Below, one piece after another: positions 8,081 through 15,103 of a DNA stretch of 32,458 nucleotides (position 1 is its first letter; every line of letters starts with the position of its first letter). This stretch comes from Peptoniphilus_A olsenii (GTDB lineage Bacteria; Bacillota; Clostridia; Tissierellales; Peptoniphilaceae): contig NZ_JBEPMA010000020.1 of the NCBI RefSeq assembly GCF_040545475.1, positions 1-32,458 of the forward strand, written 5' to 3'. The position numbers were made by a program, and so were the translations under genes. The notes below the pieces were generated by a model. The model ran no database searches and was not told the DNA's origin. It saw nothing but the letters and a program-made list of their open reading frames with translations.

Positions 8081-8777
8081 AAGTCAAGACGATTTATTTT
8101 CAAAGTTAGAGATTTATAATAGTTCATACAATAATGATTATTTAAATAGAAATATGTATTTGGAAAACTTTGATGATTTATATTATATCGATAATGGTGA
8201 CCTATATATATTAATCAAAAATGAAAATTTTTTTGATACTTTTTTTTATATTAAAGAACAAAATAAGTTGAAAACAAGAGCAAAACTTGTAACAGAAATT
8301 GTGGGAAAAGATATTGATATTAATCCTATAGAAAATGTAGGGTTCAAAAAATATCTTACGAGAGTTAGATTTAGACTAAAAAATCCCCGTCCTTATTTTT
8401 CAAAAATTGTAGAGCCAATAAAAGACTTTTCTTTTGTAAAAGATGGTATTCGCTCTTTTGACAATATTTCTGGCAATATTCATTCTGATAAGAGAATAAT
8501 AGAAGATATAAATAATAATAGAGTAATAGGAATTATTGGTAAAGGATTTCTGCAATATTCTGTGGGCAAATTTGAGCAAACTATTGAGCATTTATATGTA
8601 AAACCAGAATATCGTGCAGAGGGAGCGGCACGTGAGATACTTTTACATTATATTGCTAATTATAATTTCAAAAAGAGAAGTACTGTGTGGGCAAATGAAG
8701 GGTATTTTGTAGAGGATTTATACCTTAGTTGTGGATTTGTGAAAGATTCAATTAAATCTGTTGTGCTCACATTATAG
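8067..8777 (+). CDS. GNAT-family N-acetyltransferase embedded in the dlt-like operon
   Basis: 236 residues. The C-terminal part carries the acetyl-CoA-binding motif of GNAT enzymes: a beta strand (EHLYVKPEY) then R-x-x-G-x-A (RAEGAAREILLHYI, about 183-195), followed by a strand and a typical terminal LYLSCGFVKD segment. The first 115 or so residues do not match anything I recognise and may be a second, degenerate GNAT half or a substrate-binding domain. No membrane segment, so cytoplasmic. The start overlaps the adenylation gene by 14 bases, which implies translational coupling. Canonical dlt operons have no acetyltransferase. Possible targets are the activated amino acid, the carrier-bound aminoacyl group or a polymer precursor; none can be chosen from sequence. 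Confidence 0.8.
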   Translation: MEKFKSQDDLFSKLEIYNSSYNNDYLNRNMYLENFDDLYYIDNGDLYILIKNENFFDTFFYIKEQNKLKTRAKLVTEIVGKDIDINPIENVGFKKYLTRVRFRLKNPRPYFSKIVEPIKDFSFVKDGIRSFDNISGNIHSDKRIIEDINNNRVIGIIGKGFLQYSVGKFEQTIEHLYVKPEYRAEGAAREILLHYIANYNFKKRSTVWANEGYFVEDLYLSCGFVKDSIKSVVLTL

Positions 8778-8830
8778 TTGAATTTGCATTTAATTAATTA
8801 TATAATTATTCTATTAGCGAGGAGGAAATT

Positions 8831-9049
8831 ATGAAGGAAAAAATTAAAGAAATCATCGAAACTGTCACAGGGGAAATTGTAGAAGATGATACTGATTTAA
8901 TCGAAGAAGGCATTCTCGATTCTTTTGATATGGTAAGTCTTGTACTTGAACTTCAAGAAGCCTTTGATGTAAAAATTGAAGTTGCAGAACTTTTGCCTGA
9001 GAATTTTCAAGATGTCAATTCTATAGAAAGTTTTTTAAGTGAACTTTAA
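8831..9049 (+). CDS. dltC: DltC-like carrier protein
   Basis: A 72-residue acidic carrier protein, slightly shorter than typical DltC (about 78). The phosphopantetheine attachment site is GILDSFDMVSLVLEL, with the modified Ser at residue 31; DSF rather than DSL is the form seen in DltC. It would carry the aminoacyl thioester made by the adenylation enzyme to the membrane acyltransferase. A strong AGGAGG precedes the ATG. Its stop overlaps the start of the MBOAT gene (TAATG), so the two are coupled. It stands before, not after, the dltB-like gene, the reverse of the usual order. Confidence 0.88.
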   Translation: MKEKIKEIIETVTGEIVEDDTDLIEEGILDSFDMVSLVLELQEAFDVKIEVAELLPENFQDVNSIESFLSEL

Positions 9050-10479
9050 TGGCCTTTACTGAAATAGAATTTTTAATTTTTGTTGCCATTTGTGCCTTGG
9101 TTTACCGAATTACAAGGTTCAAATGGCAATTTCTTTTAATGGCATCATTTTTTTACTACGGGCTTTATGATGTCAGAGCTTTTATTTATTTATTGATAAC
9201 AATTTTAACAACTTTCATAGGCGGAAAGTTAATATATAAGAGCAAATCTAAATTTTTGACTTTTTTGGTACTACTTATAAATTTTGGCATGCTTTCTTTT
9301 GTAAAATTTACAGATTTTACAATTTTTAGCTTGGCAATTCCATTGGGTATTTCATTTTATATATTTCAGTCTACATCTTATGTAATAGACTTATATAGAA
9401 AGAAATATAAACCACAGGAAAATATATTTAAATATGCACTATTTGTGTCGTTTTTTCCACAGATAGTTCAAGGTCCGATTTCGAGATATGATGAACTTGC
9501 TCCAATGCTATATTCTGATGAGTGCACGAGCGAAGATTTTAGCCATGGTTTAATGCTCATGTTATATGGATATTTCAAAAAGTTAGTTATAGCTGATAGA
9601 GCTGCAGTTCTAGTTGGCAATGTCTTTTCAAATCCTGACGATTTTAGTGGTTTGTTTGTATTTGTGGCGATAATATTTTATTCTATACAGATATATTGTG
9701 ATTTTTCTGGAGGAATAGATATTGCAAGAGGTGTAGCATATTTATTCGGAATCCGTCTTGCAGAAAACTTCAGAAGACCATTTCTTGCGACTTCAATTGG
9801 AGATTTTTGGAGAAGATGGCATATAACTTTGGGTTCTTGGATGAGAGAGTATGTGTTTTATCCTCTTTCTTTTACTAAGTTTTTTGCATATTTAAATAAA
9901 AAATCAAGAAAATTGATTGGAAGACGTGCAGGTAAATTTTTAACACTCACTATTTCGACCTATGTGGTATATTTGATTATTGGAATTTGGCATGGTGCTG
10001 GGCTTAACTTCTTGGTATTTGGTTTTTATAATGGTACACTAATTTCTTTGGCACTTATATTTGAGAGGACTTTTGACAAGTGGAAAAATACACTTGGAAT
10101 AAAAAAAGGTAATAAGTTTTACCATGCTTTTCAGATTTTGAGGACAGCATTACTTGTATTCTTAGGAAGGTACTTTACAAGATCTGCAAGTCTTGGTCAA
10201 GCACTTGCACTTTTAAAAAAGACTTTTACAGATTTTACACTTACTCATTCAGATTTTGGTTTGAGTGTCAAGGATTTATTGGTAATATTTTTTGCGACTT
10301 TAGTTGTGATTTATATTTCTGCACTGCAAGAAAAAGAGATAAATATTACACAAAAAGTGCTAAACAAATCGATAGTTTTTCAAGCCTTATTAATTTTAAG
10401 TGTTGTACTAGTCATTCTTTATTTTGGTGTATTCGACAAAGGGTATACAGCAGTTGAATTTATATATAGAAATTATTAG
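9049..10479 (+). CDS. dltB: MBOAT-family membrane O-acyltransferase (DltB/AlgI-like)
   Basis: 476 residues with about ten or more hydrophobic segments. Family hallmarks are present: FFPQIVQGPISRYDEL (about 136-150), RRWHITLGSWMREYVFYPL (255-273, His258) and GIWHGAGLNFLVFG (312-325) with the conserved catalytic-site His at 315. MBOAT proteins take an acyl group from a cytoplasmic carrier and pass it across the membrane to an external acceptor. The length and the FQSTSYVIDLYR block look closer to the AlgI/PatA branch than to compact DltB of about 400 residues, so the acceptor may be a polysaccharide rather than lipoteichoic acid. ATG overlaps the carrier stop by one base; the next gene begins 7 bases after its stop. 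Confidence 0.85.
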   Translation: MAFTEIEFLIFVAICALVYRITRFKWQFLLMASFFYYGLYDVRAFIYLLITILTTFIGGKLIYKSKSKFLTFLVLLINFGMLSFVKFTDFTIFSLAIPLGISFYIFQSTSYVIDLYRKKYKPQENIFKYALFVSFFPQIVQGPISRYDELAPMLYSDECTSEDFSHGLMLMLYGYFKKLVIADRAAVLVGNVFSNPDDFSGLFVFVAIIFYSIQIYCDFSGGIDIARGVAYLFGIRLAENFRRPFLATSIGDFWRRWHITLGSWMREYVFYPLSFTKFFAYLNKKSRKLIGRRAGKFLTLTISTYVVYLIIGIWHGAGLNFLVFGFYNGTLISLALIFERTFDKWKNTLGIKKGNKFYHAFQILRTALLVFLGRYFTRSASLGQALALLKKTFTDFTLTHSDFGLSVKDLLVIFFATLVVIYISALQEKEINITQKVLNKSIVFQALLILSVVLVILYFGVFDKGYTAVEFIYRNY

Positions 10480-10486
10480 GTGAATT

Positions 10487-12238
10487 ATGAAAGCGAAAAA
10501 ATTTAACAAGTTATTTATAATAATAGTTACTTTAATCTTCTTTTTTATAATAGTTTTTAACATAGGTACAGACCCTTTTAATGTATTTGGGGACAGATTT
10601 TTCAAGTGGTATTCTTATGATTTTACTCAAAATCCTAGAACATCCAAGATAACTTATTTAAAAAATAAAGATTACAAAGACTTTGTAATAGGAGCATCGG
10701 GGGCGAGCTCTATCCCACTTGATAAGCTTAAAGATTATACAGGAAGAGATTATTTCAACGTATTTTATTATGGGGCCGATTTATATGACACTGTAAAAAC
10801 TGTAGAATATTTAGTCGATAATTATGAGGTACGCTCTTTTATCATGCCTTTATCTATACCGTCGGCTTCTAAATATCATGAAAATAGAAGAGATTTAAAT
10901 TATCTACTACATCCTGATGTAAGTGGAGAAAAGAAAATATCATTTTATTCTAAGTACCTGTTAGCAACTCCACAATATGGCATAGATAAAATTAGAAGTT
11001 GGAGTGAAAATTCTTATCTTCAACAGAATTTTGATGTATTTCATGAGAACGGCTCTTACGACAAGACTACTAGGGATACAGAGTATATTGGAAGTATAAG
11101 TGAATATAAAGAAAATCTAGGATTTGATATACCACAGGAGAAAATAGAATTAAATCACATTGATGATGCAATAAATTCAGTAAAGAAAATCAAAAAAATT
11201 TGTGACGATAATAACATAGAAATCACTTTTTTGTTGACGCCAATGTATGAGGAACAAAATCAAAGATATGACAAAAAAGAAGTTCAGCAATATTATCGAA
11301 AATTATCAGAAACAATAGATTTTTGGGATTTTACAGGAACGCATTTTGAGCATGATCCGAGGTTCTTTTATGATCCATCTCATTTTAGAAATGCCCTAGG
11401 AGAATTAATGCTCGATAAAATTTATGCAAATAAAGGTGATTTTGGAATATTTATAGATAAAAAATCAGAGCCAATGGATAGTGAAAATAAAATTTACGAG
11501 AAGAGTTTTTATATTTTTGCGTTTCATCATATTGATAAAGAAGCAGTTAATGATTATATAGTAACCCCTCAAAGGTTCGAACATTTCATGGAGTTTCTTG
11601 ATGAAGAAAATATAAGGACTGTTCATTTTAAGGATATAATTAATTTTGTAGATGGAAAAGCAGATTTGCCTGATAAAATTGCTCTGATAACTTTTGATGA
11701 CGGATATACATCTAATTTAGAATATGCATATCCTCTCCTTAAAAAATACAATCAAGTTGCTACAATATTTCCTATTGGCAAAGTCATGGGTATGGATAAA
11801 TATCCTGTAAATAACAAGGATATGTTTCCGCATTTTTCGGTGAAAGAGGCTAGTGAATATGCAGATGTGTTTGAATATGGTTCTCACACATATTTTATGC
11901 AGCAGTCATTTGAACTTCCTGATACTCTATTTAGACAATCTGCCACTAAACTAGATACAGAATCGGAAAGTGAATATATAAAATACTTTAGAGAAGATTG
12001 CAAAAATCAAAGAGAAGTTTTTTCAAAATTTGTCGAATATAAACCATATGTGCTAGCATATCCAAATGGCGATTATGACGATTTAACTGAGGTGTTATTA
12101 AGCGAAGAAGGATTTAGAGTAACAGTGACATCAGATGAAGGCAAAAATACTATTACAAAAAATCTTCCTGAATCACTCAGGAGGTTAAGACGTGTAAATA
12201 TTTCAGAAGATAGGGATTTAGAAAATTTTAAATATTAA
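10487..12238 (+). CDS. SGNH-hydrolase-like (DltD/AlgJ-type) domain fused to a NodB polysaccharide deacetylase domain
   Basis: 583 residues: a membrane anchor at about 8-27; an extracellular SGNH-type domain (about 60-320) with block I VIGASGASS (67-75) and the Asp/His pair in FYDPSHF (D296, H299); then a NodB-like deacetylase domain (about 340-583) with ITFDDGY (401-407), GSHTY (465-469) and AYPNGDY (524-530). In DltD, AlgJ and AlgX the first domain takes part in transfer of acyl groups outside the membrane. The second resembles PgaB/IcaB deacetylases. In those the motif is SHTxxxxH-like with a second metal-binding His five residues on; here that position is Gln472, so zinc binding may be altered or lost. 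It is the last gene of the cluster. No obvious terminator follows. Canonical DltD lacks the deacetylase domain. Confidence 0.8.
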   Translation: MKAKKFNKLFIIIVTLIFFFIIVFNIGTDPFNVFGDRFFKWYSYDFTQNPRTSKITYLKNKDYKDFVIGASGASSIPLDKLKDYTGRDYFNVFYYGADLYDTVKTVEYLVDNYEVRSFIMPLSIPSASKYHENRRDLNYLLHPDVSGEKKISFYSKYLLATPQYGIDKIRSWSENSYLQQNFDVFHENGSYDKTTRDTEYIGSISEYKENLGFDIPQEKIELNHIDDAINSVKKIKKICDDNNIEITFLLTPMYEEQNQRYDKKEVQQYYRKLSETIDFWDFTGTHFEHDPRFFYDPSHFRNALGELMLDKIYANKGDFGIFIDKKSEPMDSENKIYEKSFYIFAFHHIDKEAVNDYIVTPQRFEHFMEFLDEENIRTVHFKDIINFVDGKADLPDKIALITFDDGYTSNLEYAYPLLKKYNQVATIFPIGKVMGMDKYPVNNKDMFPHFSVKEASEYADVFEYGSHTYFMQQSFELPDTLFRQSATKLDTESESEYIKYFREDCKNQREVFSKFVEYKPYVLAYPNGDYDDLTEVLLSEEGFRVTVTSDEGKNTITKNLPESLRRLRRVNISEDRDLENFKY

Positions 12239-12284
12239 TTTTTCAATTCTTTAAAACAATGATATTATATAAAGAGGCGGTTAA

Positions 12285-13355
12285 ATGAAAAGAACCAAAA
12301 TATTTATTTTTATTGCAATGACATTAATATTAGTCGGTTGCTCAAGTTCAAAAATAAATAAATTAGAAAGATATGACAGAGAATTTTATGAAACATTTGA
12401 CACAGTAATCAATATCTCTATATACTCAGACGATAAAAAATTTGCAAAAGACAATCTACAATTTGCAGAAGATAGATTTAAAGAACTAACTAAGATATTT
12501 GATAACTATAAAACTTATACAGGGGTAAATAATGTCAAAACAATTAATGATAATGCTGGCATAAAACCAATTGAAGTAGATGAAACACTTTTTAATCTTA
12601 TAGAATTTTCTATAGATAATTATCACAATTATTCAACAAATAATAATATTGCCATGGGACCAGTTATTAAAAAGTGGAACTCATATAGAGAATTGTATGA
12701 AAATGGTAGTACAGAAGATGAAGTCATTAACGAATTAAATAGTTCATTGCCATTGCAAGAAGAATTAGAGAGCTTGAGAGATTATATCAATATTGATAAA
12801 ATAAAATTAGATAAAAATAATAAAACAGTATTTATAGATGAAGGTATGTCTATTGATCTTGGAGCCACAGCTAAAGGGTATGCAACTGAGATTGTTGCAA
12901 AAGAGCTTGAAGAACGAGGCGTTAATTCTGCTATAATATCAGCAGGTGGCAATGTCAGAATAATTGGCTTGCCAGGTGATGGCAGAGAATATTTTAAAAT
13001 AGGTATTCAAAATCCTGATTTAAATAGTGACAAAGCTGCTATTCTTGTTATGAAATTAAAAGGTGATGTATCAGCAGTTACAAGTGGCGATTATCAAAGA
13101 TATTTTGAAGTTGACGGCAAGAGATATTCTCATATAATTAATCCAGATACGCTTGCACCGACAAGTAAAATAAAATCTTTAACAGTGATAAATAAAGATT
13201 CAGGGCTTGCAGACTTTTTATCTACAGCTGCTTTTAATTCTACAGATGATGAAATTAAAAAAATGGCTAAAGAAACAAACTCTGAAATCATCTGGATTGA
13301 TGAAAATTTTAAAATACACATGACCGAAGGTGCCGCTAAATATATTGAAAAATAG
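12285..13355 (+). CDS. apbE: ApbE-type FMN transferase lipoprotein
   Basis: 356 residues. The N-terminal signal ends in a lipobox LVGC (Cys19), so the mature protein is membrane-anchored outside the cell. ApbE proteins use FAD to attach FMN to Thr/Ser of partner proteins such as RnfG/RnfD and NqrB/C subunits. Family motifs: IDLGATAKGYATEIVAKEL, SAGGNVRIIG, AVTSGDYQRYFEVDG, YSHIINPDTLAP and the late DSGLADFLSTAAF. The start follows GAGGCGG with 5-6-base spacing. It lies 8 bases ahead of a membrane-protein gene, and no Rnf genes are visible here, so its substrate is encoded elsewhere or is that neighbour. Confidence 0.92.
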   Translation: MKRTKIFIFIAMTLILVGCSSSKINKLERYDREFYETFDTVINISIYSDDKKFAKDNLQFAEDRFKELTKIFDNYKTYTGVNNVKTINDNAGIKPIEVDETLFNLIEFSIDNYHNYSTNNNIAMGPVIKKWNSYRELYENGSTEDEVINELNSSLPLQEELESLRDYINIDKIKLDKNNKTVFIDEGMSIDLGATAKGYATEIVAKELEERGVNSAIISAGGNVRIIGLPGDGREYFKIGIQNPDLNSDKAAILVMKLKGDVSAVTSGDYQRYFEVDGKRYSHIINPDTLAPTSKIKSLTVINKDSGLADFLSTAAFNSTDDEIKKMAKETNSEIIWIDENFKIHMTEGAAKYIEK

Positions 13356-13363
13356 GTGATTTG

Positions 13364-13885
13364 ATGAGAAATAACACTAGGGGACTAATATTTCATATAT
13401 TTATAATTATTTTAGTATTTGCAATGTCTTCTGTGATTAATTTGAGTGAAAGTGTTCGAAATTTAGTCTATGGAAATCTTGCTTTCAAAATTATATTTGT
13501 ATTATTGATAGTTTTGCTTTATTACAATTTTGGAAAAGGCTTATCCAAGAAAAATGCCAAAGCACTAGATTTTTTGGCAGGGAACTTAATTTTTTTAATT
13601 GGAATGATACTCTTTGCCTTTGGATTTATAGGAATGGGGATGGATTTTTTTAATTCACCAGTGGGCTCAACTTTCTGGAAATTCCCAGTAGAATTCTTTC
13701 TCATGCCCCAAGTTTATGTAATTAAAGTTTTAGGTATAGATTATAATGTGATAAGTTTTGTTATTTCGGCTATTTTACCAGGAATTATTTATGGGCTCAG
13801 TATAAAAACTTCACGTAAAAAAATAATGAAACGACAAAGAAATATTAGAAATAGAAAGAATATTACAAATAATAGGAGGTCCTGA
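13364..13885 (+). CDS. Small polytopic membrane protein, function unknown
   Basis: 173 residues with about four hydrophobic spans (roughly 9-27, 40-60, 70-95, 125-155) and a strongly basic C-terminal tail (KKIMKRQRNIRNRKN), so the C-terminus is probably cytoplasmic. I recognise no family motif. ATG at 13364 is preferred over the TTG three bases earlier because AGGTG lies 5 bases upstream. It sits 8 bases after apbE and overlaps the next gene by one base (TGATG), so it is an operon member between a flavin transferase and a phosphatidylglycerophosphatase-like protein. Confidence 0.75.
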   Translation: MRNNTRGLIFHIFIIILVFAMSSVINLSESVRNLVYGNLAFKIIFVLLIVLLYYNFGKGLSKKNAKALDFLAGNLIFLIGMILFAFGFIGMGMDFFNSPVGSTFWKFPVEFFLMPQVYVIKVLGIDYNVISFVISAILPGIIYGLSIKTSRKKIMKRQRNIRNRKNITNNRRS

Positions 13886-14379
13886 TGTATAAATATAATA
13901 CAGAAGAATTATATGAGTTTACAGTCGGAAAATTGAAAGAATTTGGAGTTGAACTTGAAGATATAGCATTAATTGTGCAAGAATTACAAAAACCATATAT
14001 CCCAAATTTGGAACTTGATAGATGCTTAGAAAATGTCAAAAAAGTTTTATATAAAAGAGAATCAATTCATGCAATATTAACTGGACTTACAATAGATGAA
14101 TTGTGTGAAAAAAAGATGCTTCCAGAACCATTACAATCAATTATATATGATGATGAAGGTCTATATGGTATAGATGAAGTATTGACTCTTGGTATTATAA
14201 ATATGTATGGCACAATTGGTCTTACAAATTTTGGTTATTTAGACAAAATTAAAATTGGTGTAATTGACGAGTTGGATAAGAAAAAAAGAACAGACAAAGT
14301 AACAACATTTGCCGATGACATAGTTGCAGCAATAGCCGCAGCAGCAGCGGCAAGAATTGCTCATTCAAATGAAGAATAA
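13885..14379 (+). CDS. Phosphatidylglycerophosphatase A-like protein (PgpA/YutG family)
   Basis: 164 residues, all predicted helical, with the PgpA family pattern: KRESIHAILTGLTIDEL, DDEGLYGIDEVLTLGI, MYGTIGLTNFGYLDKIKIG and the acidic TFADDIVAAIAAAAAARIAH near the C-terminus. It lacks the transmembrane segments of Escherichia coli PgpA, as does Bacillus subtilis YutG. The family removes phosphate from phosphatidylglycerophosphate, an acidic-phospholipid step, though the activity of the soluble YutG-like branch is less certain. GGAGG lies 7 bases before the ATG, which overlaps the upstream stop by one base. Terminator follows. Confidence 0.85.
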   Translation: MYKYNTEELYEFTVGKLKEFGVELEDIALIVQELQKPYIPNLELDRCLENVKKVLYKRESIHAILTGLTIDELCEKKMLPEPLQSIIYDDEGLYGIDEVLTLGIINMYGTIGLTNFGYLDKIKIGVIDELDKKKRTDKVTTFADDIVAAIAAAAAARIAHSNEE

Positions 14380-14380
14380 T

Positions 14381-14406
14381 AAAACTTCCGTAGGGGAGTT
14401 TTTTAT
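14381..14406 (+). terminator. Terminator after the PgpA-like gene
   Basis: Stem AAAACTTCC (14381-14389) with GGGGAGTTTT ending near 14402 (one T-G wobble), short loop, then T run. Confidence 0.85.
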
Positions 14407-14411
14407 TTTGT

Positions 14412-14750
14412 ATAGATTTTTGTCTTAATAACATTTAAGTTTTTTAAAATCAAAAAATTTTATTTAATAATTAATATTGACATTATTTTTATTGATAGAC
14501 AATTTTTAGAAGTTTTCTATTATATTTATACTTATTATTTATCTATTTGTGAATTGATATTAATATTGACAAAAAGTCCTAATTAAACTTTTTAATCAAT
14601 ATCTGTATTTTAATAGCATTAATTATTGGAATAAATTGATAAAAAATTCACATGAATGCTTATTTATTCATTCTTTAGATATTATTATATATATCAAGGT
14701 GATAGAGTCATTTCAGAGATTTTTAAATTGTCTAACAAAATTTAAAAACA
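14412..14750. other. AT-rich intergenic region upstream of the hydrogenase promoter
   Basis: No gene seen. One imperfect hairpin stands out: ATATTGA-C-AAAAAGT (14563-14577) with ACTTTTT-AA-TCAATAT (14587-14602), without a T tail. It may be a chance structure of AT-rich DNA or a regulatory site. Confidence 0.45.
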
Positions 14751-14779
14751 TTGAACAAAACTTTGTTAAATGTTAAACT
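14751..14779 (+). promoter_or_regulatory. Promoter of the hydrogenase operon
   Basis: TTGAAC (14751-14756), 17-base spacer, TAAACT (14774-14779), about 30 bases before the first start codon. Confidence 0.65.
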
Positions 14780-14780
14780 A
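14763..14780 (+). promoter_or_regulatory. Probable Rex operator at the hydrogenase promoter
   Basis: TTGTTAAATGTTAAACTA matches the clostridial Rex consensus TTGTTAANNNNTTAACAA at 12 of 14 specified positions, with a perfect left half. It covers the end of the spacer and the whole -10 box. A second small dyad, AACAAA-AC-TTTGTT (14754-14767), overlaps it. Confidence 0.58.
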
Positions 14781-14807
14781 TCTATATAGAAATCTTTAGG
14801 AGGAAAT

Positions 14808-15089
14808 ATGAAAGTTACTATTTGCATGGGGGCTAGATGCACCTTGATGGGAGCTAATGCTATTTATGATGCAGTTGAATATTTACAAGAACAACTTTGT
14901 GGACCAGACTCAGAACTTTGTTCTGCTGAAAATCTTGAAGTTGATTTTGCTCACTGTATGAATTATTGTAAGAATCACGAAATTAACCAAGCTTCGCCAG
15001 TTGTCATTGTCGATGATGAAATAATGTTTAAGGCAACGGCACAAGAGGTTAGTGAAAAAATTATTAACAAATTAAGAATTGATAAATAA
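14808..15089 (+). CDS. NuoE/HymA-like [2Fe-2S] thioredoxin-fold protein
   Basis: 93 residues, equal to only the C-terminal thioredoxin-like domain of the 24-kDa NuoE/HydC-type subunits. The four cluster ligands are visible as C-x4-C (Cys6, Cys11) and C-x3-C (Cys50, Cys54). Such proteins pass electrons between NAD(H)-linked diaphorase subunits and hydrogenase. Preceded by AGGAGG and 14 bases ahead of the hydrogenase gene, so it is probably an electron carrier or subunit for that enzyme. No NuoF-like flavoprotein is present, so NADH coupling, if any, must come from another locus. Confidence 0.85.
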   Translation: MKVTICMGARCTLMGANAIYDAVEYLQEQLCGPDSELCSAENLEVDFAHCMNYCKNHEINQASPVVIVDDEIMFKATAQEVSEKIINKLRIDK

Positions 15090-15103
15090 GAAGAGGAAAA
15101 AAG

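Noticed and set aside
14563..14602. Terminator or riboswitch in the hydrogenase upstream region
   Set aside because: The hairpin is imperfect, AT-only and lacks a T tail; no known riboswitch core seen.
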